Positions 37,669 to 48,645 are shown, numbered from the stretch's first letter. The stretch is DNA of 64,000 bases from Allomesorhizobium camelthorni (GCF_011045125.1 NZ_JAAKZF010000017.1:1-64000); one strand, 5' to 3'. Numbers and translations are program-made. Notes: generated from the sequence alone by a model not told the origin.

Positions 37669-37720
37669 CTGCCCAATTTCGCGGCAGGTTGCCTGCGCCC
37701 GTTGGAAACGGATTGGGCAG
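37669..37720. repeat. Extended imperfect hairpin
   Basis: CTGCCCAAT (37669) and ATTGGGCAG (37712) are perfect inverted copies. Between them lies a second hairpin, GCAGG-TTG-CCTGC. It sits in the 306-nt gap between the divergent ATP-grasp and YdeI-like genes, which otherwise contains no convincing gene. Its role is unknown. Confidence 0.4.
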
Positions 37721-37888
37721 AAGGCGAATATATTCCGGTCACCGGGCTCAATTTTTCGGCGAGCCGCTGAAGCCATGCCTCCGAGCCACGTATGATATGA
37801 TGGAATCAGCAACGCTTCGGCTGACGCCGGTGGCGCGGCGTCAGTCTGCCGTCATTAAATGCGCTGAGCATGGAGAGCGAAGATTTCG

Positions 37889-38488
37889 ATGGCGCCCTTC
37901 AATGTCGATCCCGAAAAGGTCCATGAGTTCAAGGACGCCGAGAGCTTTTACGACTGGCTCGGCAAGCACCACGACAAGGAAGACGAGGTCTGGATCAAGG
38001 TCCACAAGGTGGGATCGAGGTTGAAATCGATCAGCCCAACGGAGGCCATCGACGTGGTGCTCTGCTGGGGCTGGATCGACGCGATCCGCAAGGGCTTCGA
38101 CGACAAAAGCTATCTGCAGCGCTACACGCCGCGCGGCAGGAAGAGCACCTGGAGCCAGATCAATGTCGACAATGTCGCCCGGCTGATCGAGGAAGGCCGG
38201 ATGACCGAGCATGGGCTCGCGCAAGTCGAGGCTGCCAAGGCCGACGGGCGCTGGGACCGCGCCTACAAGAGCGGCAAGGACATGAAAATCCCCGACGATC
38301 TCCAGGCGGCGATAGACGCCGAGCCCAATGCCAGGGAAATGCTCGCGAAACTCAGCGAGCAGAACCGCTTCGCGCTGGCCTTCCGCACCCACAATATGAA
38401 GACCGAGGCGGGCCGCAAGAAGAAGATCGCGGCTTTCGTCGAGATGCTGAAGCGCGGCGAGACGATCTACCCGCAGGGCAGAAAATGA
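37889..38488 (+). CDS. YdeI/OmpD-associated family protein
   Basis: The 199-residue protein contains ESFYDWLGKHHDKEDEVWIKVHKVGS, VVLCWGWIDAIRKGFDDKSYLQRYTPRGRKSTWSQIN (split) and a C-terminal KTEAGRKKKIAAFVEMLKRGE, typical of the YdeI family (bacteriocin-protection/OmpD-associated). The biochemical function is not established. It has no signal peptide. The gene is monocistronic and divergent from the Anbu operon. Confidence 0.85.
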   Translation: MAPFNVDPEKVHEFKDAESFYDWLGKHHDKEDEVWIKVHKVGSRLKSISPTEAIDVVLCWGWIDAIRKGFDDKSYLQRYTPRGRKSTWSQINVDNVARLIEEGRMTEHGLAQVEAAKADGRWDRAYKSGKDMKIPDDLQAAIDAEPNAREMLAKLSEQNRFALAFRTHNMKTEAGRKKKIAAFVEMLKRGETIYPQGRK

Positions 38489-38599
38489 ACTTCCGGAATT
38501 TGGCGGCCAACCGTGCTGGTGCGGGAACGAGCGAGAGATGCCGGAAGCCGACTTCGCGAAGCACGGGAACGTCTGGTTGGAGAGGTTAACTTGTCGGCA

Positions 38600-38863
38600 T
38601 CAATCGGCGGGCCCGGTCGCATCTTCCAGGCCGGCTATGACTGGTCCGCCGTCGTCTGGCGCCAGATGCACGGCGGATGTTGGCCCGCCGAACAGTATCG
38701 TGGCGATGAGCAGGAGCTTGACCGCCTGCCAGAATGTCAGTGCCCTGAGACCAAAGACTTCGGGCATAGTGGCGTTCCAGAGCCATCGGAGGATGGCGGA
38801 CACGATCGCCAACCCGACGATTGCGGCGATCACGGCAACGGCTATCGCCATCAGAAAGGACAT
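38600..38863 (-). CDS. Small two-helix membrane protein
   Basis: The 87-residue protein has two hydrophobic segments, MAIAVAVIAAIVGLAIVSAI (about 5-24) and AVKLLLIATILFGG (about 47-60). They are separated by NATMPEVFGLRALTFWQ, a motif I associate with small proteobacterial membrane proteins of unknown function. GGAG lies close upstream of the ATG. It is the last of a leftward run of small envelope genes, 28 nt after the EF-hand gene. Confidence 0.65.
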   Translation of the reverse strand: MSFLMAIAVAVIAAIVGLAIVSAILRWLWNATMPEVFGLRALTFWQAVKLLLIATILFGGPTSAVHLAPDDGGPVIAGLEDATGPAD

Positions 38864-38891
38864 CTCCGCTTCCTCCGATGCTCCTGACCAT

Positions 38892-39245
38892 TTACTGAAG
38901 CTGGCCGTCGCCGCTGCTGTCGGCCCTGGCGAAGTCCGCCATGACCTGGTTCATGAACTCGGTCCTGCTCACCGCGCCATCGCCGTTTCGGTCCATGGCG
39001 GTGAACTGATCCGTGGTGAGGATCTGGCCGACATCGGCGGCGCGCAAGCTGCCGTCCCGGTCCGTGTCAAGCTTGCCGAAGGCCTCGGTCATGAAGGCTC
39101 GATACTCTGTGCGGTTGACCGCGCCGTCGTCGTCGGTATCGAGATGATCCCGATGGCCTTCATGCATGGGGCTGGCTTGCTGCGCGGCAGCCATGGCGGT
39201 GCAAAGCAGGAGGGCGGAAACGGTGGTCGCGATTTTCGTTCTCAT
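38892..39245 (-). CDS. Secreted EF-hand calcium-binding protein
   Basis: The 117-residue protein has a signal peptide (about 1-21, ending TAMAAA). It then has four EF-hand-like loops: DTDDDGAVNRTE, DTDRDGSLRAAD, DRNGDGAVSRTE and the truncated DSSGDGQLQ at the C-terminus. The DxDxDG spacing is intact in the first three, so periplasmic Ca2+ binding is likely. AAGGA precedes the ATG at 39245 by 7 nt. The open frame upstream to 39347 overlaps the next gene and is not used. Confidence 0.85.
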   Translation of the reverse strand: MRTKIATTVSALLLCTAMAAAQQASPMHEGHRDHLDTDDDGAVNRTEYRAFMTEAFGKLDTDRDGSLRAADVGQILTTDQFTAMDRNGDGAVSRTEFMNQVMADFARADSSGDGQLQ

Positions 39246-39261
39246 CGTGCGTTCCTTTCTC

Positions 39262-39507
39262 TTAGCGGCATGCCAGGCGATTGCCGAGGAAGCTGCCGCC
39301 GCCCAAGCCAACTGCCGTGCCGATAACCTGGCCAGTGCCGCCGCCAATCGTGCTGCCGATCAAACCGCCGACGATCGCGCCGCCGACCGTGCCGGCGATA
39401 CAGCCGAATTCGGCGTTGCGCGCCTGCACGTTCGGATCCGACGACGACTGGCAGGCTGTCAGCGCGAAGCTGCCCGCCAGAGCAATTGCTAGAGCTGGTT
39501 TCTTCAT
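39262..39507 (-). CDS. Glycine-zipper lipoprotein
   Basis: The 81-residue protein has a lipobox LTAC (Cys about 19) and a Gly-rich hydrophobic hairpin (GTVGGAIVGGLIGSTIGGGTG) of the glycine-zipper/17-kDa surface antigen type. It ends in a short basic tail. It is probably an outer-membrane lipoprotein. It lies 16 nt upstream of the EF-hand gene. Confidence 0.8.
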   Translation of the reverse strand: MKKPALAIALAGSFALTACQSSSDPNVQARNAEFGCIAGTVGGAIVGGLIGSTIGGGTGQVIGTAVGLGGGSFLGNRLACR

Positions 39508-39577
39508 GGGTTCCTCCAGGTTTTCGATGGTGACAAGCGTGTCCCCTTCGACGAGCCCCTCGCCCGGTCGATGATCG

Positions 39578-39949
39578 TCAGCTCGGACTTGGAAGCGATC
39601 TGTCGTTGCGGCATTGCGCCAGTGGGAGAATTTGGCCGGAGATCACTCTGGTGATCCGTTGCGTCCTCGCATTGGTCTCGACGGTCAGACAGGCGCAGTT
39701 GAAGCCTCGGCCTGAACCCGGCACACCGGTTGCGATAAATCCGCGGTCGCTCATCTGGGGCACGTTATCGAGGCCTTTGGCGTACGCTCCCTCGCCGCCG
39801 CCTGTGATCCACCAGTCGCCGTCCCGGTCCGTGAGCAGCATGTCGCCGGGCGCGGGATTTCCATACCACCCACAGCGTTTTTCCGCCGCTGCCGCAGGCA
39901 AGGACCAGCCGATCAGGCACAGACAAATAATCCCGAGAAACGGGCGCAT
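39578..39949 (-). CDS. Secreted DUF4087-like protein
   Basis: The 123-residue protein has a signal peptide (about 1-22, ending LPAAAA). It then has KRCGWYGNPAPGDMLLTDRDGDWWI and a C-terminal FNCACLTVE segment. The RCGW-NPxPG pattern and overall size fit DUF4087, whose function is unknown. GAGGAGG stands 5 nt before the ATG at 39949; the longer frame to 40063 is not supported. Confidence 0.7.
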   Translation of the reverse strand: MRPFLGIICLCLIGWSLPAAAAEKRCGWYGNPAPGDMLLTDRDGDWWITGGGEGAYAKGLDNVPQMSDRGFIATGVPGSGRGFNCACLTVETNARTQRITRVISGQILPLAQCRNDRSLPSPS

Positions 39950-40062
39950 GGCAACCTCCTCGATTTTTGTCGCATTTGCGAGGGCCAACCTGTCGGGAAG
40001 ACCCTTCCTCAAGTCAGCTTGCGTCACGCCTGGTGGCACTTGTCCGCTTATGGAGACGGACA

Positions 40063-40350
40063 TCAGTCGTCATCCTCATAGGTGATTTCGTCAGGCCGAC
40101 TGTCCTCGTAAATTACGGAGTCAGGACGGCTGTCCTCGTAGGTGATGGAGTCGGGGCGGTCGTCTCGATAGATGATCGCATTCGGGCGCGCATCCCGCAT
40201 TGTAATGGAAGTCGGCCGACTGTCGCGATAGACAACCGCGTTGGGCCGGTTGTCTATCGCGACGCTGCGCGTCACGAGGGTTTCATCAGTAACTGTGCAA
40301 CCGGTCAGTATTGCTGCCATCGCCGCCGCTAAAATTGCGGTACGAACCAT
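40063..40350 (-). CDS. Lipoprotein composed of 10-residue tandem repeats
   Basis: The 95-residue product has a signal peptide with lipobox LTGC (Cys about 18). The rest is almost entirely six tandem copies of a 10-residue unit with consensus [SAD]RPxSIxYxD (RPNAVVYRDS, RPTSITMRDA, RPNAIIYRDD, RPDSITYEDS, RPDSVIYEDS, RPDEITYEDD). Charge shifts from mixed to acidic along the array, and the 30-bp DNA repeat is visible at 40070-40255. The regular alternation suggests a beta-solenoid or extended surface structure. I do not recognise a family. Confidence 0.75.
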   Translation of the reverse strand: MVRTAILAAAMAAILTGCTVTDETLVTRSVAIDNRPNAVVYRDSRPTSITMRDARPNAIIYRDDRPDSITYEDSRPDSVIYEDSRPDEITYEDDD

Positions 40351-40705
40351 GACGCCAATCCTTCAGTTCGCTTCGACGCTCACTCGCCCGACATGGCGTC
40401 ACGCCGACCAAACGGTCCAGCAAACCAAAGGTTGCATATGATAGCGCCCAGAGGCAAGATTTTTCCGAACACTTTATTGTATTCTAAATTATGATTTTCT
40501 GAATTACCGCCGTTTTTCCGGTTATGCGGACAGCTAAAAAGTACATTAAATTTGTATGACTAGTACAGAATCGCTTCATCTCCGACTGTTGGAGACCAAC
40601 TAGGCCCGTTGCAACAGGCATGATTTCCGGCCCGGTCGTGTACATGCAGAGCCATCGGTAGTGCTGTCGTTGGTCGGCCTCGAAGTCGCCAGAGCACGTG
40701 GACAG
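40351..40705. other. AT-rich intergenic region
   Basis: About 355 nt lie upstream of the repeat lipoprotein. The part 40450-40570 is strikingly AT-rich, with runs such as TTTATTGTATTCTAAATTAT. I see no ORF or clear hairpin; it probably holds the promoter of the leftward small-gene cluster. Confidence 0.4.
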
Positions 40706-41095
40706 TCACAACCAGCCAAAGCCAAAACTGGCCAGGTAGATGCCGATCAGAATTGTGAATAATCCACCGAATAGGTACCAGGCAGGGGCATTGAACGTGC
40801 CTATGAACTTTTCGAGCACATCGTCCGGGAGGAGCAAATAGGCTGTTGCTTCAATTACGGCCATCCACCCGAGCAACGAGATAATCGCGGCCGGCAGCGG
40901 CGACCAGACGTTGTGCCCAATCACCAGAAAAAGACCGGCGATAAGCTCAGCCAACGATACGACAAAGCGAACAAGACGTTCTTCAACGAAAGCGCCGAAA
41001 ACGGGAATGAAGTAGCGCCTTCGAATCATGATCGCCACGCCCATGATGATGAGCCCGATGCCGAAGACTTTCGAAAGAAAGACAGTAAGCTCCAT
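40706..41095 (-). CDS. Four-TM membrane protein, unknown function
   Basis: The 129-residue protein has four hydrophobic segments (about 5-22, 43-60, 70-88 and 104-125). RRRYFIPVFGAFVEERLVRF lies between the first two. No known family motif is recognised. The ATG at 41095 opens the first helix; upstream codons are not membrane-like. It is not obviously in an operon with tgt to its right (148-nt gap). Confidence 0.6.
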   Translation of the reverse strand: MELTVFLSKVFGIGLIIMGVAIMIRRRYFIPVFGAFVEERLVRFVVSLAELIAGLFLVIGHNVWSPLPAAIISLLGWMAVIEATAYLLLPDDVLEKFIGTFNAPAWYLFGGLFTILIGIYLASFGFGWL

Positions 41096-41243
41096 GGCGC
41101 AAGCCCGGATGGTCGGTGCATTTACCTCTGCCGGCATTTTCGCCGAGCGCATTCACCCAACACAATCCAGACTGGCGACAAATGTTCCCCGCGACTCCCT
41201 TTCGCTCAAGCTCATTCCTGAAGCGAGTATCCAGACCGGCGGG

Positions 41244-42374
41244 CTAAAGCGGCGGCAGGTCGCCCTTGGCCCAGCCCTCGGCGATCTCCGCCGAGCGCTC
41301 CTCGAACGCGCCCGCCGAGATCGCATCGCGGATCTGGCCCATCAGGCTCTGGTAATAGGAAAGATTGTTCCAGGTCAGTAGCATAGCGCCCAGCGCCTCC
41401 TGCGAGCGGACCAGATGGTGCAGATAGGCGCGGGAATAGTCGCGCGCGGCAGGGCAGTCGCTCTCCTCGTCGAGCGGGCGGTGATCGTCGGCATGACGGG
41501 CGTTGCGCAGATTGACCTTGCCGCGTCGGGTGTAGGCGAGGCCGTGACGGCCGGCGCGCGTCGGCATCACGCAATCGAACATGTCGATGCCGCGGGCGAC
41601 CGACTTCAATATGTCGCCGGGCGTGCCGACACCCATCAGATAGCGCGGTTTTTCCGCCGGCAGTTCGGGACAGGTGATCTCGAGCATTTCGAGCATCACC
41701 GCCTGCGGCTCGCCGACCGCCAGCCCACCGACCGCGTAGCCCTTCAGATCCATAGCTGCCAGCGTCTGCGCCGATTTCTCGCGCAGCAGCGCATTGTCGC
41801 CGCCCTGCACGATGCCGAACATCGCCTTGCCCGGCTGCTCGCCGAAAGCCGCCTTGCAGCACTCCGCCCAGCGCAGCGAAAGCTCCATCGCCCGCTCAAT
41901 TTCCTTATCCTTGGCGGGCAGCGCAGTGCACTCGTCGAGCTGCATCTGGATGTCACTGTCGAGCAGGCCCTGTATCTCGATCGAGCGCTCCGGCGACATT
42001 TCGTAAGCCGCGCCGTCTATATGCGAGCGAAAGGTCACGCCTTTTTCGGAGAGCTTGCGTAGCTTCGACAGCGACATGACCTGGAAGCCGCCGGAATCGG
42101 TCAGGATCGGATACGGCCAGCGGGCGAATTCATGCAGGCCGCCGAGCCGCGCGACGCGCTCGGCGCCGGGCCGCAGCATCAGATGATAGGTGTTGCCCAA
42201 AATGATGTCGGAACCGACGCCGCGCACCTGGTCCATATACATCGCCTTGACGGTGCCGCCGGTGCCGACCGGCATGAAGACCGGCGTGCGGATTTTGCCA
42301 CGCGGCATCGAGATCTCGCCACGCCTGGCCTTGCCGTCGGTGGCGAGTATCTTGAACGAAAATTGGTCGGTCAT
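41244..42374 (-). CDS. tgt: tRNA-guanine transglycosylase with degenerate zinc site
   Basis: The 376-residue enzyme exchanges G34 for preQ1 in tRNAs with GUN anticodons. Catalytic motifs are present: TDSGGFQ (about 92), GIVQGG, and the nucleophile Asp in MFDCVMPTR (about 265). The zinc site is unusual. E. coli Tgt uses CxCxxC plus a His in TIHNLRYY; here the equivalents read SDCPAAR and TWNNLSYY, keeping only one of four ligands. The ATG at 42374 gives the standard N-terminus. An in-frame ATG at 42449 with GGGAG upstream would add 25 residues. The gene follows queA, the next enzyme of queuosine synthesis. Confidence 0.95.
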   Translation of the reverse strand: MTDQFSFKILATDGKARRGEISMPRGKIRTPVFMPVGTGGTVKAMYMDQVRGVGSDIILGNTYHLMLRPGAERVARLGGLHEFARWPYPILTDSGGFQVMSLSKLRKLSEKGVTFRSHIDGAAYEMSPERSIEIQGLLDSDIQMQLDECTALPAKDKEIERAMELSLRWAECCKAAFGEQPGKAMFGIVQGGDNALLREKSAQTLAAMDLKGYAVGGLAVGEPQAVMLEMLEITCPELPAEKPRYLMGVGTPGDILKSVARGIDMFDCVMPTRAGRHGLAYTRRGKVNLRNARHADDHRPLDEESDCPAARDYSRAYLHHLVRSQEALGAMLLTWNNLSYYQSLMGQIRDAISAGAFEERSAEIAEGWAKGDLPPL

Positions 42375-42451
42375 CGAATTCCTTGTCGTGGACAGGCGCG
42401 CCGGCGCGGCGAGTTCTTCGCGGCTTATGACGGGAAGATCGTCGTCCATCG

Positions 42452-43528
42452 CTATTCTCCCGCTTTGAAAAGCAGGCTTGCGTCGCCGTATGAGTAGAAC
42501 CTGTAGCCGTTTTCGACCGCATGCGCATAGGCCGCGCGCATTGTCTCCAGCCCGCTGAACGCAGAGACCAGCATGAACAGCGTCGAGCGCGGTAGGTGGA
42601 AATTGGTCATCAGCGTGTCGACTATCCTGAAGCGGTAGCCCGGCGTGATGAAGATGCTGGTCGCGCCCAACCACTCGGCGAGCGTGCCATCATCACGCGC
42701 GGCGCTTTCGAGCAGCCGGAGCGAAGTCGTGCCGACCGATACCACACGGCTGCCGCGCGCCCTCGCGGCATTCACCGCCGCGGCCGTTTGCGCCGATACG
42801 CTGCCGCTTTCGGCATGCATCTTGTGGTCGGCGGTGTCATCCACCTTGACCGGGAGAAAAGTCCCAGCCCCGACATGCAAAGTGACGAAATGCCGTTCGA
42901 CGCCCCGCGCGTCGAGTGCTGCGAACAGTTCCGGCGTGAAATGCAGTCCTGCAGTGGGCGCGGCGACAGCACCCTCGTCGCGGGCGAAGATCGTCTGGTA
43001 GTCGATCCTGTCGCGCTCGTCGTCCGGCCGCTTTGAAGCGATATAGGGCGGCAGCGGAATATGCCCGACCGCGTGCAGCGCCTCGTCCAGCAACGGCCCC
43101 GACAGGTCGAAGGCGAGCAGCGCCTCGCCGCCCTCGCACTTCTCAACGACGGTCGCGTCGAGCGCGCCGAGGAAGCACGAGTTGCCGTCATGCCCGAAAT
43201 GAATGCGGTCGCCCGGCGCCACGCGTTTTCCCGGCCGGACAAAAGCCAGCCAGCGGTCCGGAGCTACGCGCATGTGCAGCGTCGCGTCCACTTGCGCTAC
43301 CGCTTCGCCGCGCCGCCGCACGCCCTTCAGCTGCGCCGGTATCACCTTGGTGTCGTTGAAAATCATCACGTCGCCGGGCTGAAGCAGCTCCGGCAGGTCG
43401 ACCACGCCGCGGTCCTCGACCCCCTCGCCCGGCCTGACGACAAGCAGCCGCGCGGCATCGCGCGGCTCGGCGGGACGAAGCGCGATCCGGTCTTCCGGCA
43501 GGTCGAAGTCGAAGAGGTCGACGCGCAC
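42452..43528 (-). CDS. queA: S-adenosylmethionine:tRNA ribosyltransferase-isomerase
   Basis: The 358-residue protein begins [24 protein letters not shown] and contains [26 protein letters not shown] and [17 protein letters not shown], all diagnostic of QueA. It transfers a ribosyl group from SAM to preQ1 in tRNA to form epoxyqueuosine. It lies directly upstream of tgt on the same strand. Confidence 0.97.
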   Translation of the reverse strand: MRVDLFDFDLPEDRIALRPAEPRDAARLLVVRPGEGVEDRGVVDLPELLQPGDVMIFNDTKVIPAQLKGVRRRGEAVAQVDATLHMRVAPDRWLAFVRPGKRVAPGDRIHFGHDGNSCFLGALDATVVEKCEGGEALLAFDLSGPLLDEALHAVGHIPLPPYIASKRPDDERDRIDYQTIFARDEGAVAAPTAGLHFTPELFAALDARGVERHFVTLHVGAGTFLPVKVDDTADHKMHAESGSVSAQTAAAVNAARARGSRVVSVGTTSLRLLESAARDDGTLAEWLGATSIFITPGYRFRIVDTLMTNFHLPRSTLFMLVSAFSGLETMRAAYAHAVENGYRFYSYGDASLLFKAGE

Positions 43529-43542
43529 CCTTACCTCCCGCT

Positions 43543-43691
43543 TGAGGGGAGGTCGCCCGGCTGTTTGGCCGGGCGGATGGGGGTCTTACCGTGCGATTTC
43601 ACAGTTGGATATCCAAGAAGCATGATCGGTGATGGAGCAATATAACCCCACCCGCCTCGCTTCGCTCGGCGACTTCCCCTCAAAGGGGGAG
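43543..43691. repeat. RIME-like palindromic intergenic repeat
   Basis: The left arm (about 43543-43592) runs CTCCCGCTTGAGGGGAGGTC to GGGCGGATGGGGGT. The right arm (about 43641-43691) is its inverted counterpart, with ACCCCACCCG and CCCCTCAAAGGGGGAG. Each arm also contains its own small hairpin (GCCCGGC-TGTTTG-GCCGGGC on the left). Such mosaics recur between genes in rhizobial genomes. It separates queA from the cyclophilin gene. Confidence 0.65.
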
Positions 43692-43699
43692 CAGGCCAA

Positions 43700-44215
43700 T
43701 CAGGCTGCGATGTCCGCCGCCACTTTCATCGACACGATCTTGTCGGGATCCTGCACCGGCTCGCCGCGTTTGATCTTGTCGACATTCTCCATGCCTTCAA
43801 TGACCTGGCCCCACACCGTATATTGCCGGTTGAGGAAGGCCGCGTCGTCGAAGCAGATGAAGAACTGCGAATTCGCCGAGTTGGGGTTCTGCGATCGCGC
43901 CATCGAGCAGGTGCCGCGGCTGTGGTTCATGTTGGAGAACTCGGCCTTGAGGTCGGGCTTGTCCGAACCGCCCATACCTGCTCGCGACGGATTGAAGGAC
44001 GGCTTGGTCGAATTGCCGAACTTCACGTCGCCGGTCTGGGCCATGAAGCCGTCGATGACGCGGTGGAACACGACACCGTCATAGGCGCCCTCGCGCGCCA
44101 ATTCCTTGATGCGGGCCACATGGCCCGGCGCCAGATCGGGCAAAAGCTCGATGACGACGTTGCCCTTGGTGGTTTCCATGACGAGCGCGTTTTCGCGATC
44201 CTTGATCTCGGCCAT
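43700..44215 (-). CDS. Cyclophilin-type peptidyl-prolyl isomerase (cytoplasmic)
   Basis: The 171-residue protein has the cyclophilin core FHRVIDGFMAQTGD, NSANSQFFICF and YTVWGQVIEGM. There is no signal peptide, so it acts in the cytoplasm. AAGGA precedes the ATG by 7 nt. It lies 28 nt downstream of a periplasmic paralogue, and both probably form an operon with coaD. Confidence 0.93.
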   Translation of the reverse strand: MAEIKDRENALVMETTKGNVVIELLPDLAPGHVARIKELAREGAYDGVVFHRVIDGFMAQTGDVKFGNSTKPSFNPSRAGMGGSDKPDLKAEFSNMNHSRGTCSMARSQNPNSANSQFFICFDDAAFLNRQYTVWGQVIEGMENVDKIKRGEPVQDPDKIVSMKVAADIAA

Positions 44216-44243
44216 CCCGAATTCCTTTTCTGGTTTTAATTGT

Positions 44244-44828
44244 TCAATTGCCGTCGGCGGCGATGCGCACCTTGATCATCCGATCCGGCTCGCTGACAAC
44301 CCCGTTCAGGGCAGGGTCGCCCTTTTTCACCTGATCGATCAGTTCCATGCCGCTCTCTACCGTGCCGACGACCGTGTACTGGCCTTCAAGGCCCGGATTG
44401 GGCGCGAACATGATGAAGAACTGCGAATTGGCCGAATCCGGGCTCTGCGCGCGCGCCATGCCGACCGTGCCGCGCACATAGCGCTCGCTGGAGAATTCGG
44501 CGGGCAGATCGGGCAGCTTGGAGCCGCCGGTGCCGGCGCGGTCCGGATCGAAACCGTCCTTGATGTCGCCGAATTCCACGTCGCCGGTCTGCGCCATGAA
44601 GCCGTCGATCACCCGGTGGAAGGCGACATTGTCATATTCGCCGTCGCGCACCAGCGCCTTGATCTGCTCGACATGCTTGGGCGCGATGTCGGGCCTGAGC
44701 GCGATGGTGACGTCGCCCTGCTCCAGCGTGATGATCATCGTGTTTTCGGGCTCTGCGGCTAACGCGGCCGAGCCGCCAAACAGGGCCGCGGCAATAATCA
44801 GGGACGAAGCAAGCTTCCTGAGCTTCAT
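44244..44828 (-). CDS. Cyclophilin-type peptidyl-prolyl isomerase (periplasmic)
   Basis: The 194-residue protein carries a signal peptide (LIIAAALFGGSAALAAEP, cleavage about residue 25). The same cyclophilin core motifs follow: FHRVIDGFMAQTGD, NSANSQFFIMF and YTVVGTVESGM. It is likely a periplasmic proline isomerase assisting envelope protein folding. It lies 10 nt after coaD and 28 nt before the cytoplasmic paralogue. AGGAAA precedes the ATG. Confidence 0.93.
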   Translation of the reverse strand: MKLRKLASSLIIAAALFGGSAALAAEPENTMIITLEQGDVTIALRPDIAPKHVEQIKALVRDGEYDNVAFHRVIDGFMAQTGDVEFGDIKDGFDPDRAGTGGSKLPDLPAEFSSERYVRGTVGMARAQSPDSANSQFFIMFAPNPGLEGQYTVVGTVESGMELIDQVKKGDPALNGVVSEPDRMIKVRIAADGN

Positions 44829-44838
44829 GGATATTTCC

Positions 44839-45336
44839 TCAATGAGCGAATTTTTCGACGAGCGCGCCGGCGACCACGGCCGGAACGAAGGGGCGGATGT
44901 CGCCTCCCATGCTGGCTATCTGGCGGACAAGTGTGGCGGTAATGGTGCGGACGGAGGGGCTCGCCGGCAGGAAAACGGTCTGCAGTTCGGGCGCCATGGT
45001 TTCGTTCATGCCGGCCATCTGCATCTCATAATCGAGATCGGTGCCATCGCGCAGGCCTCGTATCATGGTCGATGCGCCATGCTTGCGCGCCGCGTCGATC
45101 ACCAGCCCGTCAAACGAGATGACCTTGATGCGCTCCGCGTCGGCGCCGAATTCGGCGCGCGCCGCCCGCTCGATGAGCTCGATCCTCTCCTCCAGGGAAA
45201 ACAGCGGCTTCTTGCCGGGATGAACGCCTATCGCGGCGTAGATCGTGTCGGCGACGGCCAGCGCCGCTTTCAGCACGTCGAGATGGCCGTTGGTCAGCGG
45301 ATCGAACGATCCCGCGTATATAGTGATGCGTTTCAT
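44839..45336 (-). CDS. coaD: Phosphopantetheine adenylyltransferase
   Basis: The 165-residue enzyme has the nucleotidyltransferase start [20 protein letters not shown] (TxGH-type motif) and [19 protein letters not shown], both characteristic of CoaD. It makes dephospho-CoA from phosphopantetheine and ATP. The ATG at 45336 gives the standard length; codons up to 45360 are not conserved-looking. Confidence 0.96.
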   Translation of the reverse strand: MKRITIYAGSFDPLTNGHLDVLKAALAVADTIYAAIGVHPGKKPLFSLEERIELIERAARAEFGADAERIKVISFDGLVIDAARKHGASTMIRGLRDGTDLDYEMQMAGMNETMAPELQTVFLPASPSVRTITATLVRQIASMGGDIRPFVPAVVAGALVEKFAH

Positions 45337-45531
45337 GGAAGCTGCTTCTAGCCGGGGCAAGGGTCAAAGGCAATTCGCATCGGCTGCGCGGCCATCGCGT
45401 CGGAAGACCAAGATGAACCGGAGATGAACAGCCGCATCACGAAAGGTTCAACCAGCCGCGGATGAACCGTCTCTACAAATTCGGAAACCAAATCGCCATG
45501 TAGCCATTGTAATGATCAGGAGAACAAAGTC

Positions 45532-45672
45532 ATGCTGATCTACACGCTCGCCGCCGCAATGACCATCGCCATGCTGATTGCCACAGCCTTCGGCCTTCAC
45601 CAGGAAGCCGCACGCATCCGCCTCGAGGAGCGCAACGACCGCTCACGCGGCTTCGGTCCGCGCCAGCGTTAA
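45532..45672 (+). CDS. 46-residue single-helix membrane peptide
   Basis: A 46-residue ORF starts with an ATG placed 9 nt after AGGAG. The product has one hydrophobic helix (IYTLAAAMTIAMLIATAFGL, about 3-22) and a charged tail ending GFGPRQR. It lies between coaD and gyrA, opposite to both. The good ribosome-binding site and membrane-anchored design support a real small protein, though no function is known. Confidence 0.5.
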   Translation: MLIYTLAAAMTIAMLIATAFGLHQEAARIRLEERNDRSRGFGPRQR

Positions 45673-45720
45673 GCCACCTCGGCTATAGGCCGCGGCAGTT
45701 CCGCCGCGACCGAAAGCGCC

Positions 45721-48522
<2,802 letters not shown>

Positions 48523-48543
48523 ATCGGATCACGCAATATGGGG

Positions 48544-48573
48544 AATCACTTGCTCCTTATATAGGAAGTGATT
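48544..48573 (-). promoter_or_regulatory. Inverted repeat just upstream of gyrA
   Basis: AATCACTT (48544) and AAGTGATT (48566) are inverted copies, with TCCT/AGGA pairing inside. The element lies 22-51 nt before the gyrA start, so it is either in the leader RNA or overlaps the promoter. Confidence 0.4.
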
Positions 48574-48611
48574 GGCGACTCCAACTTTCGGATGCGAAAT
48601 CCAGCCGATAT

Positions 48612-48645
48612 CCAGAGTTGATTTTTCGATTTAAATCAACCGGAT
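48612..48645. repeat. Hairpin between araC-type gene and gyrA
   Basis: GTTGATTT-N8-AAATCAAC forms an 8-bp perfect stem, flanked by TATCC/GGATA as an outer extension. It lies 84 nt beyond the 3' end of the AraC-family gene. No U-run follows, so a terminator assignment is weak. Confidence 0.35.

Noticed and set aside
40070-40255. A CRISPR or intergenic repeat array
   Set aside because: The 30-bp repeats are in frame inside a lipoprotein gene and encode a regular 10-residue unit.
42375-42451. A preQ1 riboswitch in the queA-tgt region
   Set aside because: queA and tgt are separated by little non-coding sequence, and no pseudoknot-like A-rich tail is visible.
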